64,000 nt of DNA from Methylomicrobium lacus LW14 (GCF_000527095.1 NZ_AZUN01000001.1:3051501-3115500), one strand, 5' to 3'. Positions 50,843-60,394 are shown, counted from the first letter of the stretch. Made by a program: numbers and translations. The notes: generated from the sequence alone by a model not told the origin.

Positions 50843-52132
50843 ATGAGATCAATTAACCTTAAGCCTCGTTTCGGTAAAGCCGCTTCGATGATCTTTTGCT
50901 CCGCATTGGTTTTGCTGTCACCTATGAAGGCGTCGGCAAAAGAATTTTTCGACGGCAATGTAAAGGTATATGGCTTTGCCAGCCAGGGTGCGACTTATAC
51001 CGATCATCATCAGGTATTTGGAACGAGCCGCGACGTAAGTCTGGATTTCAGGGAAATGGGTCTTATTACTTCGGTGAAGCTGCTGCCGAATTTGCTGATT
51101 TCCGCGCAGGGTTTATACCGCGATACCGGCGCTTCCGACACGCAAGGCACCCGGCTCGATTTTGCCCAGGCCGATTATAGCGTTCCGCTGTTCGATTCTT
51201 CCTTGGTGCTCGGCGCTCGCGGCGGCCGCGTCAAGATTCCGTTCGGTTTATACAACGATACGCGCGATGTCGTGTGGACTCGGCCTTCGGTATTGTTGCC
51301 GCAATCGATTTATTTCGATACGCTGGCCCTTAGGCAGGCGATGATCGCGGCTGACGGGGGCATGCTCTATGGCCGTTATACCCATGGCGAGCACCGCTTC
51401 GGCTGGGAGTTTATGGCTGCCGAACCGCAGGACAGCACGGGCGGGGCGACGGGTTTCCTGACGGGCATTCCTCATATGCCGGGGCTTCCGAAGTCGGAAG
51501 GCAGCTTGGGCGGGCGCCCTATGCTGCTGGGCCGGGCTTTTTATGAATGGATGGGCGGGCGAGGAAAGCTGATGTTTTCTATCGTCGACCTGGATCGGGA
51601 TTTTAGCGCATCCCCCGGGCTGTCCGCATTTTATCAAAACGGCAATACCAAGGTCACCTATCCTTTGTTTTCGGCGCAGTACAACGCCGAAAAATGGTCG
51701 CTGACCGCCGAATATGGCTGGATCAGCAGTGATCGCAGCGGCTATTCGACCGCAAACACCGCATTTATACAAGGCCTGCCGACCTGGAAGAATAATACTT
51801 CCGAGAACTTCTATGTGCAGGGCGAATACCGCTTTACGCCGGAATTCTGGGCGGTGCTGCGCTATGATGTGTTGCATCTCAACCGCGACGACCGGGGTGG
51901 CAGGGAAATGTCCAGATTGTCCGGAGGATTGGCGCCGGCGCATCGTTTTTATGCGCGGGACCTGACTGCCGGCGTGCGTTGGTCATTCGCCCGCAATTTT
52001 TTATTGGCGTCTGATTACCATTATGTGAATGGGACAGCCTGGCTGAACGAGTCCGAAAACCCGAATCTTTCCAGTCCCGAAGCGTCATCGCATTTTAGTA
52101 TGGTGACCACGATGCTGTCTTTTCGCTTTTGA
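50843..52132 (+). CDS. Outer-membrane beta-barrel (porin-like) protein
   Basis: A 429-residue exported protein with a signal peptide (MIFCSALVLLSPMKASA, about residues 16-32). The rest is rich in alternating aromatic and polar residues and Gly (VYGFASQGATYTDHH, FDTLALRQAMIAADGGMLYGRY), and it ends with MLSFRF, whose terminal Phe is the usual outer-membrane-barrel insertion signal. I do not recognise a specific porin class. It lies 12 bases after the binding-like protein and nine bases before the GGDEF gene, so the three form an operon. Confidence 0.8.
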   Translation: MRSINLKPRFGKAASMIFCSALVLLSPMKASAKEFFDGNVKVYGFASQGATYTDHHQVFGTSRDVSLDFREMGLITSVKLLPNLLISAQGLYRDTGASDTQGTRLDFAQADYSVPLFDSSLVLGARGGRVKIPFGLYNDTRDVVWTRPSVLLPQSIYFDTLALRQAMIAADGGMLYGRYTHGEHRFGWEFMAAEPQDSTGGATGFLTGIPHMPGLPKSEGSLGGRPMLLGRAFYEWMGGRGKLMFSIVDLDRDFSASPGLSAFYQNGNTKVTYPLFSAQYNAEKWSLTAEYGWISSDRSGYSTANTAFIQGLPTWKNNTSENFYVQGEYRFTPEFWAVLRYDVLHLNRDDRGGREMSRLSGGLAPAHRFYARDLTAGVRWSFARNFLLASDYHYVNGTAWLNESENPNLSSPEASSHFSMVTTMLSFRF

Positions 52133-52140
52133 GGCGTTGA

Positions 52141-54243
52141 ATGCCTGGTAAATCCCATAAACTCAGCCGTAAGCCTCGCTTCGCCAGCTTGCATCGCAAG
52201 TGGCTGGCGTCGCTGAGTTTATTGCTGCTTTCCCTGGGCGCGGCGTTTGGTGCGCTGAATTACTGGTACCTCGAGGTACAGGTAAAAACTCAGAATGCAC
52301 AGAGTCAGGCGGCCTGGAGCGCGGAGTTCAAAGGCCTTATCAGCCATTCGGTGGATCGACTGCAACGGCTAAGCATCGTGATCGCTTCGCTCGGCAATCT
52401 GTCCGACCGCCTGAAAGAACCCGGGGGGGTGATCAATTCTGACGAACTGGAGCGGCAGTTTTCCAGCGTGCGTTATGAGCTGGATGTCGAAAGAATCATC
52501 ATTTTTGATAAACAAGGCGAGATCCGCTGGAATTGGTCGCCGGACAGCAGTAGCTTCCTGTCGATGCAGTCGATGATGGCGGCGCTCGAGCACGCGAAAA
52601 ACAATGAGCAGCCGGAGGCCGCTCTGGATTGTCAGGCGCAGTGCGGACTGAACACGGTGATGCCCTTGTTGGCGGACGGTGAACATGTCGGTTTTATTGG
52701 CATGAGTCAAAGAATCACCGATCTGGTCGTTGAGTTTTCCACGGCAACCGGCGTGGATATCGGCATTTTGGTGCCGACAAGCACTGAAAAAACGGATCAG
52801 GCTTTTTCGGGCTGGGGCTTGTACACGGCTGCCTTGACCCATGCCGTGGCGCTAAAGCCCTTCATTGCGAATCTGTCCGAACGTTTTGCGTCGCCGGAGG
52901 ATATTCCTGCCGCGGTCTGGTTGCCCTGGCATAACAGCTTCTATGTATTCAATGCCGTTCCGCTTAAGCACATGATTGCCAGCGCTAACGGCTATTTGGT
53001 ATTCATTTCCGATGTCACCGAGGCCACTTCGGCGTTGAAACAGGCCAATCGCAACAGCATGTTGTTGATGTTGGGATCCTTGTTATGCGCGGAAATCTTT
53101 TTGTTCCTGCTGCTGCGCAAGCCGTTGCGGCGTTTGAGCCACTTGGCAACAACCTTGCCGTTGGTGGCGCAGGGCGGTTACCAGGAGGCTTATCAGGCAT
53201 TCGATTTGCATGGCCGTCTCTCCGGTCAACGCGATGAGATCGATATCCTTTATGAGACGTCGATCGATTTGACCCATCAAATCGAGGAAAGCCAGCTGGC
53301 CTTGGCTGCCGATAGGGATTTCATCCGGGGTATTCTGGACAGCGTGCAGGTGATGATCGTAACGCAAACGCGCGACGGCCGGCTGCATACGGTCAACCGG
53401 TATATGTCGCAAATGCTGGGCCGCTCCCCCGAACAACTCAGGAAAAATGCATTTGTCGATCTGCTCGAAGACGATGATGGCAAGGAGCAATACCTGGACA
53501 ACCGGATCAATCTTTTCTCGTCTTCCCTGCATCGTCTCGAACACGAAGGCTCGATCATCGACGCTAACGGCGAAATGCGTCATATCATCTGGATTCACAC
53601 TTTTCTGGGTTCCACGCATCAGGACGATGCGGTGGTCCTGTCAGTCGGCATGGATGCGACCGATCGGATCGTGGCCGAAAATCGCAGCCGCTGGCTTGCC
53701 CACCATGACCCTTTGACGGGGTTAGCGAATCGGCTGCGCTTTCATGAGGAACTCGAAAGAAGCTTTGCCGATGCGGTGCGTAGCGGCAACTCCAGCGCGC
53801 TGCTCCTGCTCGATCTGGATTATTTCAAGACGATCAACGATACCAGCGGTCATGCGGCCGGCGATGCGTTGCTGGTCATTCTGGCGAATGAGCTGCGCGC
53901 GCGTGCGCGCAAGTCGGATCTGATCGCCCGGCTGGGCGGCGATGAGTTTGCGGTGCTGATGCCTACGACAGGGCGCCTCGGCGCCGAAGCCTTTGCGACC
54001 TCCCTGAATGAGCGCCTGGCGGAACGCAAGTTTCAGTTCGGTAGCAAAGACTATAGGATCTCGGCGAGCATCGGCATCGCCTTGTTGCCGCAGCATGGCA
54101 TGAATGTCGAGGAGTTGATGGCAAACGTCGATATGGCGATGTATTCGGCGAAAAAAAGCGGTAAAGGGCGTTGGTGTTTGTACACGCAGAATTTGGAATG
54201 CCTATCGAGTCAGCCTGTTCGAGAGGATTCGCTGGCACGGTGA
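52141..54243 (+). CDS. Membrane-bound sensor diguanylate cyclase (PAS-GGDEF)
   Basis: A 700-residue protein: a first membrane helix (LASLSLLLLSLGAAFGALNYW, about residues 20-40), a periplasmic sensor region (about 45-290, resembling CHASE4-type), a second helix (NSMLLMLGSLLCAEIFLFLLL), a PAS domain (about 385-510) and a C-terminal GGDEF domain. Catalytic motifs are LLLLDLDYFKTINDTSGHAAGD and ARLGGDEFAVLMP. An RxxD inhibitory site (RKSD) lies five residues before GGDEF, so product inhibition by c-di-GMP is expected. It should make c-di-GMP in response to a periplasmic signal. Its position after a binding-like protein and a porin suggests that the trio senses an external solute. Confidence 0.92.
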   Translation: MPGKSHKLSRKPRFASLHRKWLASLSLLLLSLGAAFGALNYWYLEVQVKTQNAQSQAAWSAEFKGLISHSVDRLQRLSIVIASLGNLSDRLKEPGGVINSDELERQFSSVRYELDVERIIIFDKQGEIRWNWSPDSSSFLSMQSMMAALEHAKNNEQPEAALDCQAQCGLNTVMPLLADGEHVGFIGMSQRITDLVVEFSTATGVDIGILVPTSTEKTDQAFSGWGLYTAALTHAVALKPFIANLSERFASPEDIPAAVWLPWHNSFYVFNAVPLKHMIASANGYLVFISDVTEATSALKQANRNSMLLMLGSLLCAEIFLFLLLRKPLRRLSHLATTLPLVAQGGYQEAYQAFDLHGRLSGQRDEIDILYETSIDLTHQIEESQLALAADRDFIRGILDSVQVMIVTQTRDGRLHTVNRYMSQMLGRSPEQLRKNAFVDLLEDDDGKEQYLDNRINLFSSSLHRLEHEGSIIDANGEMRHIIWIHTFLGSTHQDDAVVLSVGMDATDRIVAENRSRWLAHHDPLTGLANRLRFHEELERSFADAVRSGNSSALLLLDLDYFKTINDTSGHAAGDALLVILANELRARARKSDLIARLGGDEFAVLMPTTGRLGAEAFATSLNERLAERKFQFGSKDYRISASIGIALLPQHGMNVEELMANVDMAMYSAKKSGKGRWCLYTQNLECLSSQPVREDSLAR

Positions 54244-54444
54244 CATTGTCCCGAGTACAGTTTTACATTCAGAAATCAAGGATTGTTTATTTTATGTTAG
54301 AGAAAATTGGCTTTATCGCGCAGGGTGATGGGTTTGAGGCAGGAGGGGCGTACGCAGGGATCAACAAGCTATCCGCATTAAGCATCGATAGTCTTTGCCG
54401 AACTAGCAATCCTATTTTTTCCTTTAACCCTGGACGCCGCTGAT

Positions 54445-55404
54445 ATGATCAACTACCCCAAACTCGATTGCCCGTTCCCTTCTGCGATCAATCAACATGC
54501 CGAGGCGGTCAATAACCATACATTGAATTGGGTAAAAAAATTTGATCTGGTTCTGGATGAAGACAATTTCCAGCGCTTACAAAAATCCAAATTCGGGCGG
54601 CTGGCGGCTCGCGCTTATCCGAATGCGCCGCTGGAGGAGCTCAAAATTGTTTCGGACTGGAATACCTGGTTGTTTATCCGCGACGACCAATGCGACGAAT
54701 CCGGCTTGGGCAAGGATCCGATCAGGCTTTCCGGCGTGCATGCCGAGCTGCTTGAAATTCTGCTCGGGCGCGCGCCTGAGCAGTACGACTCGGCGCTGGG
54801 GCATGCCCTGTATGACATCCGCAGCCGTCTGCTCAGAAAAGCGAGTTCCGCCTGGATGAGTCGATTCGTTTATAGCGTGATCGAATATTTTGAATCGTCG
54901 GTATGGGAGGCGATCAATCGCGCGGATCAAAAAATTCCCGATACCGAAACCTATATTTTGATGCGTCCCTATACGGGCGGCTTATACACCGATATTGAAT
55001 TGATCGATATTACGGAAGACATTTATTTGCCGTTGCATGTGCGTAAAAATGAGGTGATCCAGCGTTTGTCGCTGATGGCTAATAACGTCGTGTGCTGGTC
55101 CAACGACATTATATCCCACGCCAAAGAGTCGAAGCATCATGACGTGCACAATCTGGTCGCCACCTTGCTGCCTTCACAGCCGTCGCTGCAACATGCGGTC
55201 GATTTGGCGGCTGAAATGACCCGTACGGAAATCGATGCCTTTGTCGAATTGGAAAAGCAAATCCCTGCGTTTTCAGCGGACATCGACAGGGATGTACAGC
55301 GTTATGTCGCAATATTGAGGTCTTGGATGCGCGGAAACCTGGACTGGGCTTATGAATCCAGCCGCTACATCGTCGCAGCGGATGACGTAGCCCTGGAGGC
55401 ATAA
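54445..55404 (+). CDS. Class I terpene cyclase (sesquiterpene synthase-like)
   Basis: A 319-residue protein of the bacterial class I terpene synthase fold. The aspartate-rich DDQCDESG motif (first Asp near residue 78) and the NSE triad NDIISHAKE (about 220-228) are both complete, matching the Mg2+-diphosphate sites that fold farnesyl or geranylgeranyl diphosphate. The lengths before and after the motifs fit sesquiterpene cyclases. No prenyltransferase or tailoring genes are adjacent, so the product cannot be named. It stands alone between the GGDEF operon and rnhB. Confidence 0.88.
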   Translation: MINYPKLDCPFPSAINQHAEAVNNHTLNWVKKFDLVLDEDNFQRLQKSKFGRLAARAYPNAPLEELKIVSDWNTWLFIRDDQCDESGLGKDPIRLSGVHAELLEILLGRAPEQYDSALGHALYDIRSRLLRKASSAWMSRFVYSVIEYFESSVWEAINRADQKIPDTETYILMRPYTGGLYTDIELIDITEDIYLPLHVRKNEVIQRLSLMANNVVCWSNDIISHAKESKHHDVHNLVATLLPSQPSLQHAVDLAAEMTRTEIDAFVELEKQIPAFSADIDRDVQRYVAILRSWMRGNLDWAYESSRYIVAADDVALEA

Positions 55405-55428
55405 TTTAAGGGCAGTCTCCGTAACGCT

Positions 55429-56022
55429 TCAGCCGCTAGGGAGCAGGTCTCTTACCGGTCTGAATGATTTGCGGTGAATGGGCAGGGGGCCGAGCTGTGC
55501 GAGTTCGGCCAGGTGTTGCTTGGTGCCGTAACCTTTGTGCAGGTCAAACGCAAAGCCGGGAAATTCTCTCGCATAGTCTTCCATGATCCGGTCGCGGTGG
55601 ACTTTGGCGAGGATAGAGGCGGCGCTGATGGCAGGAATGATGCGGTCGCCCTGGACGATGGCTTGGGCCGGAATGGATAAAACCGGCAGCGTATTGCCGT
55701 CTATCAGCACGCGCTGCGGTTGGATGGACAGCTGGTTGACCGCCCTCTGCATGGCCAGAAGGGTCGCTTGCAGAATGTTGATCTGATCGATCTCACCGAC
55801 ATCGGCCTCGGCGACAGCCCAGGCAAGCGCTTTCTCCTGAATGATGGAATAAAGCGTCAGTCGTTTTTTTGCACTCAGTGCTTTCGAATCGGCCAGACCG
55901 TCTATCGGCCTTTCCGGGTCGAGAATAACCGCGGCGGCGACCACAGGACCCGCCAAGGGTCCGCGGCCCGCTTCATCAACGCCGGCAATCAAGCCGGAGT
56001 CCGTTGCCGAAAAATCCCACAT
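55429..56022 (-). CDS. rnhB: Ribonuclease HII
   Basis: A 197-residue endonuclease removing ribonucleotides from DNA. Motifs are GVDEAGRGPLAGPVV (about residues 12-26, catalytic Asp/Glu), LADSKALSAKKR and SILAKVHRDRIMEDY (about 138-152), with a C-terminal HKGYGTKQH. The start at ATG 56022 (MWDFSATDSGL) is chosen over an upstream in-frame ATG at 56121 that would overlap lpxA by 75 bases. It lies 25 bases downstream of lpxA; lpxB, usually between them, is missing. Confidence 0.94.
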   Translation of the reverse strand: MWDFSATDSGLIAGVDEAGRGPLAGPVVAAAVILDPERPIDGLADSKALSAKKRLTLYSIIQEKALAWAVAEADVGEIDQINILQATLLAMQRAVNQLSIQPQRVLIDGNTLPVLSIPAQAIVQGDRIIPAISAASILAKVHRDRIMEDYAREFPGFAFDLHKGYGTKQHLAELAQLGPLPIHRKSFRPVRDLLPSG

Positions 56023-56047
56023 GCTGTAAAAAGTGAAGGACAGTCGG

Positions 56048-56818
56048 TTAGCGTAAAATGCCGCGGCTGACATGGCGCAAAAAATCGGCCAATTCGGCCA
56101 AATTTGCGTTGCCGCCATCAAGGGTCAACATTTCCTCGATCGCTTCTTCGAGGCGAAGATTCATTTTATAAATGATTTTATACGCCTTTCTGATCAGCCG
56201 AATGTCTTCCGGCGAGAAGCCGTTGCGTTCCATCCCGACCGCGTTGATGCCGTGAGGCTTGGTCGGCTTGCCGCCGACCATCACGAACGGCGGCACGTCC
56301 TGAGTGATCGCGCTGCCCATCGCCGCGAAGCTGTGTTGGCCGATTTTGGTAAACTGGTGCACCAGCGTGAAACCGCCCAAAATCGCATGGCTGTTTAAAG
56401 AGACATGGCCGGCCAGGGAGGCGCCGTTCGCCATCACCACATGATCGCCGATCACGCAATCATGCGCGACATGGGTATAGGCCATGAATAAATTATCGTT
56501 GCCGATCCGGGTGAGGCCTTGATCCTGCAGAGTGCCCCTGTGCATCGTGGCGAACTCGCGGATCGTGTTGCGGTCGCCGATTTCGAGCCGGGTCACTTCC
56601 GCGGCATATTTCTTGTCTTGAGGGTCTTCCCCTATCGAGCAGAATTGAAAGATGCGATTGTCTTTACCAATGGAAGTCGGCCCCTTGATCACGACGTGTG
56701 AGCCGATGACAGTACCAGAATCGATTTTCACATCGGGTCCGATCACCGAATAGGGTCCGACAGTAACGTCGCCGGCCAATTCGGCGCGTTTATCGATAAT
56801 GGAGGTAGGATCGATCAA
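56048..56818 (-). CDS. lpxA: Acyl-[ACP]--UDP-N-acetylglucosamine O-acyltransferase
   Basis: LpxA starts lipid A synthesis by acylating UDP-GlcNAc at O-3. The 256-residue protein is a left-handed beta-helix (hexapeptide repeats) with the catalytic His in YTHVAHDCVIGDHVV (near residue 119) and FTLVHQFTKIGQHSF. The start is a TTG at 56818 just after the fabZ stop, giving (M)IDPTSIIDKRAEL, which fits the family start. An ATG further upstream would overlap fabZ and is rejected. Overlap-free spacing with fabZ is two bases. Confidence 0.95.
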   Translation of the reverse strand: MIDPTSIIDKRAELAGDVTVGPYSVIGPDVKIDSGTVIGSHVVIKGPTSIGKDNRIFQFCSIGEDPQDKKYAAEVTRLEIGDRNTIREFATMHRGTLQDQGLTRIGNDNLFMAYTHVAHDCVIGDHVVMANGASLAGHVSLNSHAILGGFTLVHQFTKIGQHSFAAMGSAITQDVPPFVMVGGKPTKPHGINAVGMERNGFSPEDIRLIRKAYKIIYKMNLRLEEAIEEMLTLDGGNANLAELADFLRHVSRGILR

Positions 56819-56820
56819 AA

Positions 56821-57264
56821 TTAATTTACCACGGCAGCACAGCGGATTTCGGCGCTGGCGACGAATTCGCCATCGACTTCGGCAGAGCAATCGAATGCCC
56901 AGATATTGCGTTTGCTTTTCAAGAACTTGGCTTCCAGCATCAATTGGTCGCCAGGAACGACGGGCCGCTTGAATTTGGCCTTATCGATGCTGACCAGATA
57001 ATAAATCATGCCGGCAAGTTCATCGCGAGCGGTTTCAGATGCCAGAAGACCGGTCGTTTGCGCCATCGCTTCGAGGATCAATACGCCCGGCATGATCGGC
57101 TTTTGCGGAAAATGGCCCTGAAAAAAAGGTTCGTTGTAGGTGACGTTTTTAACCCCTAGCAACCTGACTCCGGGTTCACATTCGACGACCTTATCCACCA
57201 ATAGAAAAGGATAGCGATGTGGTAAAAAGTCTTGTATTTGTAAAATATCTAACTTAATTGACAT
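56821..57264 (-). CDS. fabZ: 3-hydroxyacyl-[ACP] dehydratase FabZ
   Basis: A 147-residue hot-dog dehydratase of fatty acid synthesis. The N-terminal LPHRYPFLLVDKV and the catalytic GHFPQKPIMPGVLILEAMAQ (His and Glu) are conserved. The ATG at 57264 (MSIKLDILQIQDF) is preferred over the in-frame ATG four codons earlier. It precedes lpxA by two bases. In most relatives lpxD lies between skp and fabZ; here a 138-base gap separates fabZ from skp instead. Confidence 0.94.
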   Translation of the reverse strand: MSIKLDILQIQDFLPHRYPFLLVDKVVECEPGVRLLGVKNVTYNEPFFQGHFPQKPIMPGVLILEAMAQTTGLLASETARDELAGMIYYLVSIDKAKFKRPVVPGDQLMLEAKFLKSKRNIWAFDCSAEVDGEFVASAEIRCAAVVN

Positions 57265-57402
57265 GGTGCAGGTCATTTAGATGATTAGGATGCATTCCGC
57301 GCATGCAAATGACGAATGGAGCGGACTTTTATTGCCGTTTAGAGACGATCCACTGCCATTCGCATTCAATTTAAACAAAGGAACAAAGAAGACCGGACAA
57401 GA

Positions 57403-57888
57403 TTATTGTGCCGATGACAGTTTTTTCTGAACCTGCGCGGTAATGTCCAATTTGTCGTTCGCAAAGAGTACGCCTTCATACAATACCAGATCGAAGCTTT
57501 GTTCCTTGGCGATGGCCTGAACGGCTTCGACGATTCGGCGTTGCAATTTGCCGAGCTCCTGATTCTTGCGGGTGTTCATATCATAGCCGGTTTCTTCGCT
57601 GACGCGTTTATAATCGAGCGATTTGTCACGCAGTTTTTTATCCATGCTGGTGCGTTCGCTTTCGCTCATGACCGCGCCATCCCGGTTTAATTTCTCTTCC
57701 AAACCTTTGATTTCAGTCTCCAGGGCTTTGATTTGCTTGACGCGGGATGAAAATTCCGTCTGCAGACGTTTCAGTTCTGGAGCTTCCTTGAGTACGGTAT
57801 TCATATCGACGACGCCAACTTTGAGTTCGGCGAAACAAGTGTTGGCGGCGAGCAGTAAGCCCAGGAATAATGCAATTTTGGTTTTCAT
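57403..57888 (-). CDS. skp: Periplasmic chaperone Skp/OmpH
   Basis: A 161-residue OmpH/Skp-family chaperone that holds unfolded outer-membrane proteins for BamA. A signal peptide (MKTKIALFLGLLLAANTCFA) precedes LKVGVVDMNTVLKEAPELK, and the coiled-coil arms occupy about residues 40-110. It is 95 bases downstream of bamA on the same strand, as in other gammaproteobacteria. Confidence 0.92.
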   Translation of the reverse strand: MKTKIALFLGLLLAANTCFAELKVGVVDMNTVLKEAPELKRLQTEFSSRVKQIKALETEIKGLEEKLNRDGAVMSESERTSMDKKLRDKSLDYKRVSEETGYDMNTRKNQELGKLQRRIVEAVQAIAKEQSFDLVLYEGVLFANDKLDITAQVQKKLSSAQ

Positions 57889-57983
57889 TGTGTTGTAAAT
57901 CTCCAGAGAATTTAAGGGGTGGGATTGTGGGTAAATTTGTTAGATTATAGGGGATATGCCGATTAAAGCCAAAACAACTTGCT

Positions 57984-60311
57984 TTAGAAATTCTGCCCGA
58001 AGTTGAATTGGAAAATCTGTTTTTGATCGCCTTGATCTGAATTGGGATCATTATTAAAAGGTTTGGCGTTCAATGGATACGCGGCACTGACCGACAAGGC
58101 GCCGAAAGGCGACAGCCATTCGCCGGAAATCCCGGCGGAGTATTTTAATGCACTAAAGTTGAAGCCGTTTTCGACCGTACCGGCATCGAAGAAAGTGCCC
58201 AGGCGGACCGATTTGACATCCGATAGAAACGGCACCGGGAAAAACAGTTCGGCATTGCCGATCATTTTAGTCGAACCGCCAAGGGGGTAAAGCTGTTGTT
58301 GGTTGGTACCTATCACCTGGTGACTTTTAGGTCCCAAGGTATTATTTTTATAGCCGCGCACCGAGCCCGTGCCGCCCGCGAAGTAGTTTTCAAAGAAAGG
58401 CAAGTCGTCGGTGCCGCCATAGCCGTCGCCGTAAGCGACTTCGCCATGCAGCCGAAAAGTCAAATCTTGCGCCAGCGGAATATAGTACTGATGTTTGTAG
58501 CTGACTTTGTAATACTCCAGATCGCTGCCGGGAACGGTTGCAAGTGCGGAAAACCGTTGCTGCCCGCCTTTGGTCGGGAATATCGCCCGGTTCAGGGTGT
58601 CGTGCGACCAGCTGATTGCCGGCGAGAAGGTCAGAAAGCTGTCGCCTTCTTTCTTGACGAAGTCTTGGATTTCTTTCGCAACTTGGTCGGTGTTTTTCAG
58701 CGAGGTATGCTTAAGATCGAAATCGAAGCGCAATTGATCGAATTCGTTTAACGGGATGCCGAAGTTGATGCCGGCATTCGCGACGTCTGTCGAATAACTG
58801 GTAATATTGATGCGGCCCGCATTACGGCTGGTGTAGCCTAGGTTATAGCCTTGGCTGACTCCGTCTACGTTAAAATACGGGTTAAAAAAGCCGAATTGAT
58901 AGCTGGTGATGTAATCGCTGTTATTGAAGGCGAGATTGACCCTTTTGCCCGAACCGAAAACGTTGTCCTGCGAAATGTTCGCATTCAGCACGATGCCCTG
59001 CACCTGCGAATAACCGACACCGGCCGACAAGTTGCCCGAGGCTTTTTCGGTCACTTTGTAGTTCACGTCGATCTGGTCTGCCGCGCCGACGGCCTGCGGG
59101 GTCTCGACATTGACATCTTCGAAATAACCCAGGCGTTCAAGACGGGTTTTCGAACGCTCGATCTTCGAGCCGGACGCCCAGCTCGATTCCATCTGCCGCA
59201 TCTCCCGGCGTAGCACTTCATCGCGGGTCTTGGTGTTGCCGGCAAAATTGATATGGCGCACATACGCGCGTTTGCCCGGATCGACAAAAAAGGTCATCAC
59301 GACCGTTTTGTTCTTTTCGTTGATTTCCGGCACCATGTTCACGTTCGCGAAGGTGTAGCCTTCATCGCCCAGACGGTCCGAGATCGCCTTGGAGGTTTCG
59401 GTGGCCTGTTTTCTCGAAAAAATCTCGCCGGGACCGATGCCGACCAGTTTGATCAGTTGCTCGGGCGGAACGATCAGATTGCCGGCCAGCTTGACCTTAT
59501 CCAGCGTATAGACATCGCCTTCTTTCACGTTGATCGTGACATAAATGTCTTTTTTATCGGGGGTAATCGCAACCTGAGTCGATTCGATCGAAAAATTGAT
59601 GTAGCCGCGGTCCAGATAATACGAACGCAGGGTTTCGAGGTCGGCGGACAGTTTTTGCTTCGAATATTGGTCGTTCTTGGTGTAGAAGGACAACAGATTG
59701 GTGGTGCTGAGTTCCAGTTGTTTGAGCAAGGTGGGGTCGTCAAACGCCTTGTTGCCGACGACGTTGATTTGTTTGATCTTGGTGACCCGGCCTTCGGAAA
59801 TCTTGATCTGGATGCCGACCCGGTTACGGGTCAGCGTGGTGACTTCGGTTTTGATCTTTAATGCGTATTTACCGTGGCTCAGATACTGGCGGTTCAGCTC
59901 CTGCTCGACCTTGTCGAGTATCTGCTTGTTAAACACCTTGCCTTCCGACATGCCGATCGAATTCAGCGCCTTGGTCAGATCGTCCTTACTCAGATCCTTG
60001 TTGCCCTCGATAAGGATTTTTGCAATCGAAGGCCGCTCAACGACATGCACGACCAGGGTTGAACCTTCCCGCTCCAGCGAAACGTCCTTAAAGAAGCCGG
60101 TTTTGAACAGTGACTTGATGGCGGGGCCGGCATTATCCAGCGAGAACTTTTCGCCGACGTTGACCGGCAGATAGTTATACACCGTGCCCTGCGAGATCCG
60201 CTGCAAGCCTTTTACCTTGATATCGGTCACGATGAATTCTTCATCGGCTGCAACTGTCTGGGACAACAGTAGACTCAGCAAAAACAGGCGGGCAAAAGGT
60301 TTCGGCATCAT
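57984..60311 (-). CDS. bamA: Outer-membrane protein assembly factor BamA
   Basis: A 775-residue BamA: signal peptide (first 22 residues, MMPKPFARLFLLSLLLSQTVA), five POTRA domains (about 25-425, starting FIVTDIKVKGLQRISQGTV), and a 16-strand C-terminal barrel. The extracellular loop 6 motif appears as GTGSVRGYKNNTLGP (about 655-669) and the chain ends FQFNFGQNF, with the terminal Phe. BamA inserts outer-membrane proteins. The gene leads the bamA-skp-fabZ-lpxA-rnhB cluster, read leftward. An ATG three bases later (MPKPF) is an equivalent start. Confidence 0.96.
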   Translation of the reverse strand: MMPKPFARLFLLSLLLSQTVAADEEFIVTDIKVKGLQRISQGTVYNYLPVNVGEKFSLDNAGPAIKSLFKTGFFKDVSLEREGSTLVVHVVERPSIAKILIEGNKDLSKDDLTKALNSIGMSEGKVFNKQILDKVEQELNRQYLSHGKYALKIKTEVTTLTRNRVGIQIKISEGRVTKIKQINVVGNKAFDDPTLLKQLELSTTNLLSFYTKNDQYSKQKLSADLETLRSYYLDRGYINFSIESTQVAITPDKKDIYVTINVKEGDVYTLDKVKLAGNLIVPPEQLIKLVGIGPGEIFSRKQATETSKAISDRLGDEGYTFANVNMVPEINEKNKTVVMTFFVDPGKRAYVRHINFAGNTKTRDEVLRREMRQMESSWASGSKIERSKTRLERLGYFEDVNVETPQAVGAADQIDVNYKVTEKASGNLSAGVGYSQVQGIVLNANISQDNVFGSGKRVNLAFNNSDYITSYQFGFFNPYFNVDGVSQGYNLGYTSRNAGRINITSYSTDVANAGINFGIPLNEFDQLRFDFDLKHTSLKNTDQVAKEIQDFVKKEGDSFLTFSPAISWSHDTLNRAIFPTKGGQQRFSALATVPGSDLEYYKVSYKHQYYIPLAQDLTFRLHGEVAYGDGYGGTDDLPFFENYFAGGTGSVRGYKNNTLGPKSHQVIGTNQQQLYPLGGSTKMIGNAELFFPVPFLSDVKSVRLGTFFDAGTVENGFNFSALKYSAGISGEWLSPFGALSVSAAYPLNAKPFNNDPNSDQGDQKQIFQFNFGQNF

Positions 60312-60394
60312 GAAATAAGTGGGAGAGAGAGCAGCAATCTCTGAATTTTTGGGGCAGTTGTCCGGATTATATCATAAGAATTTATTTGCACAGC

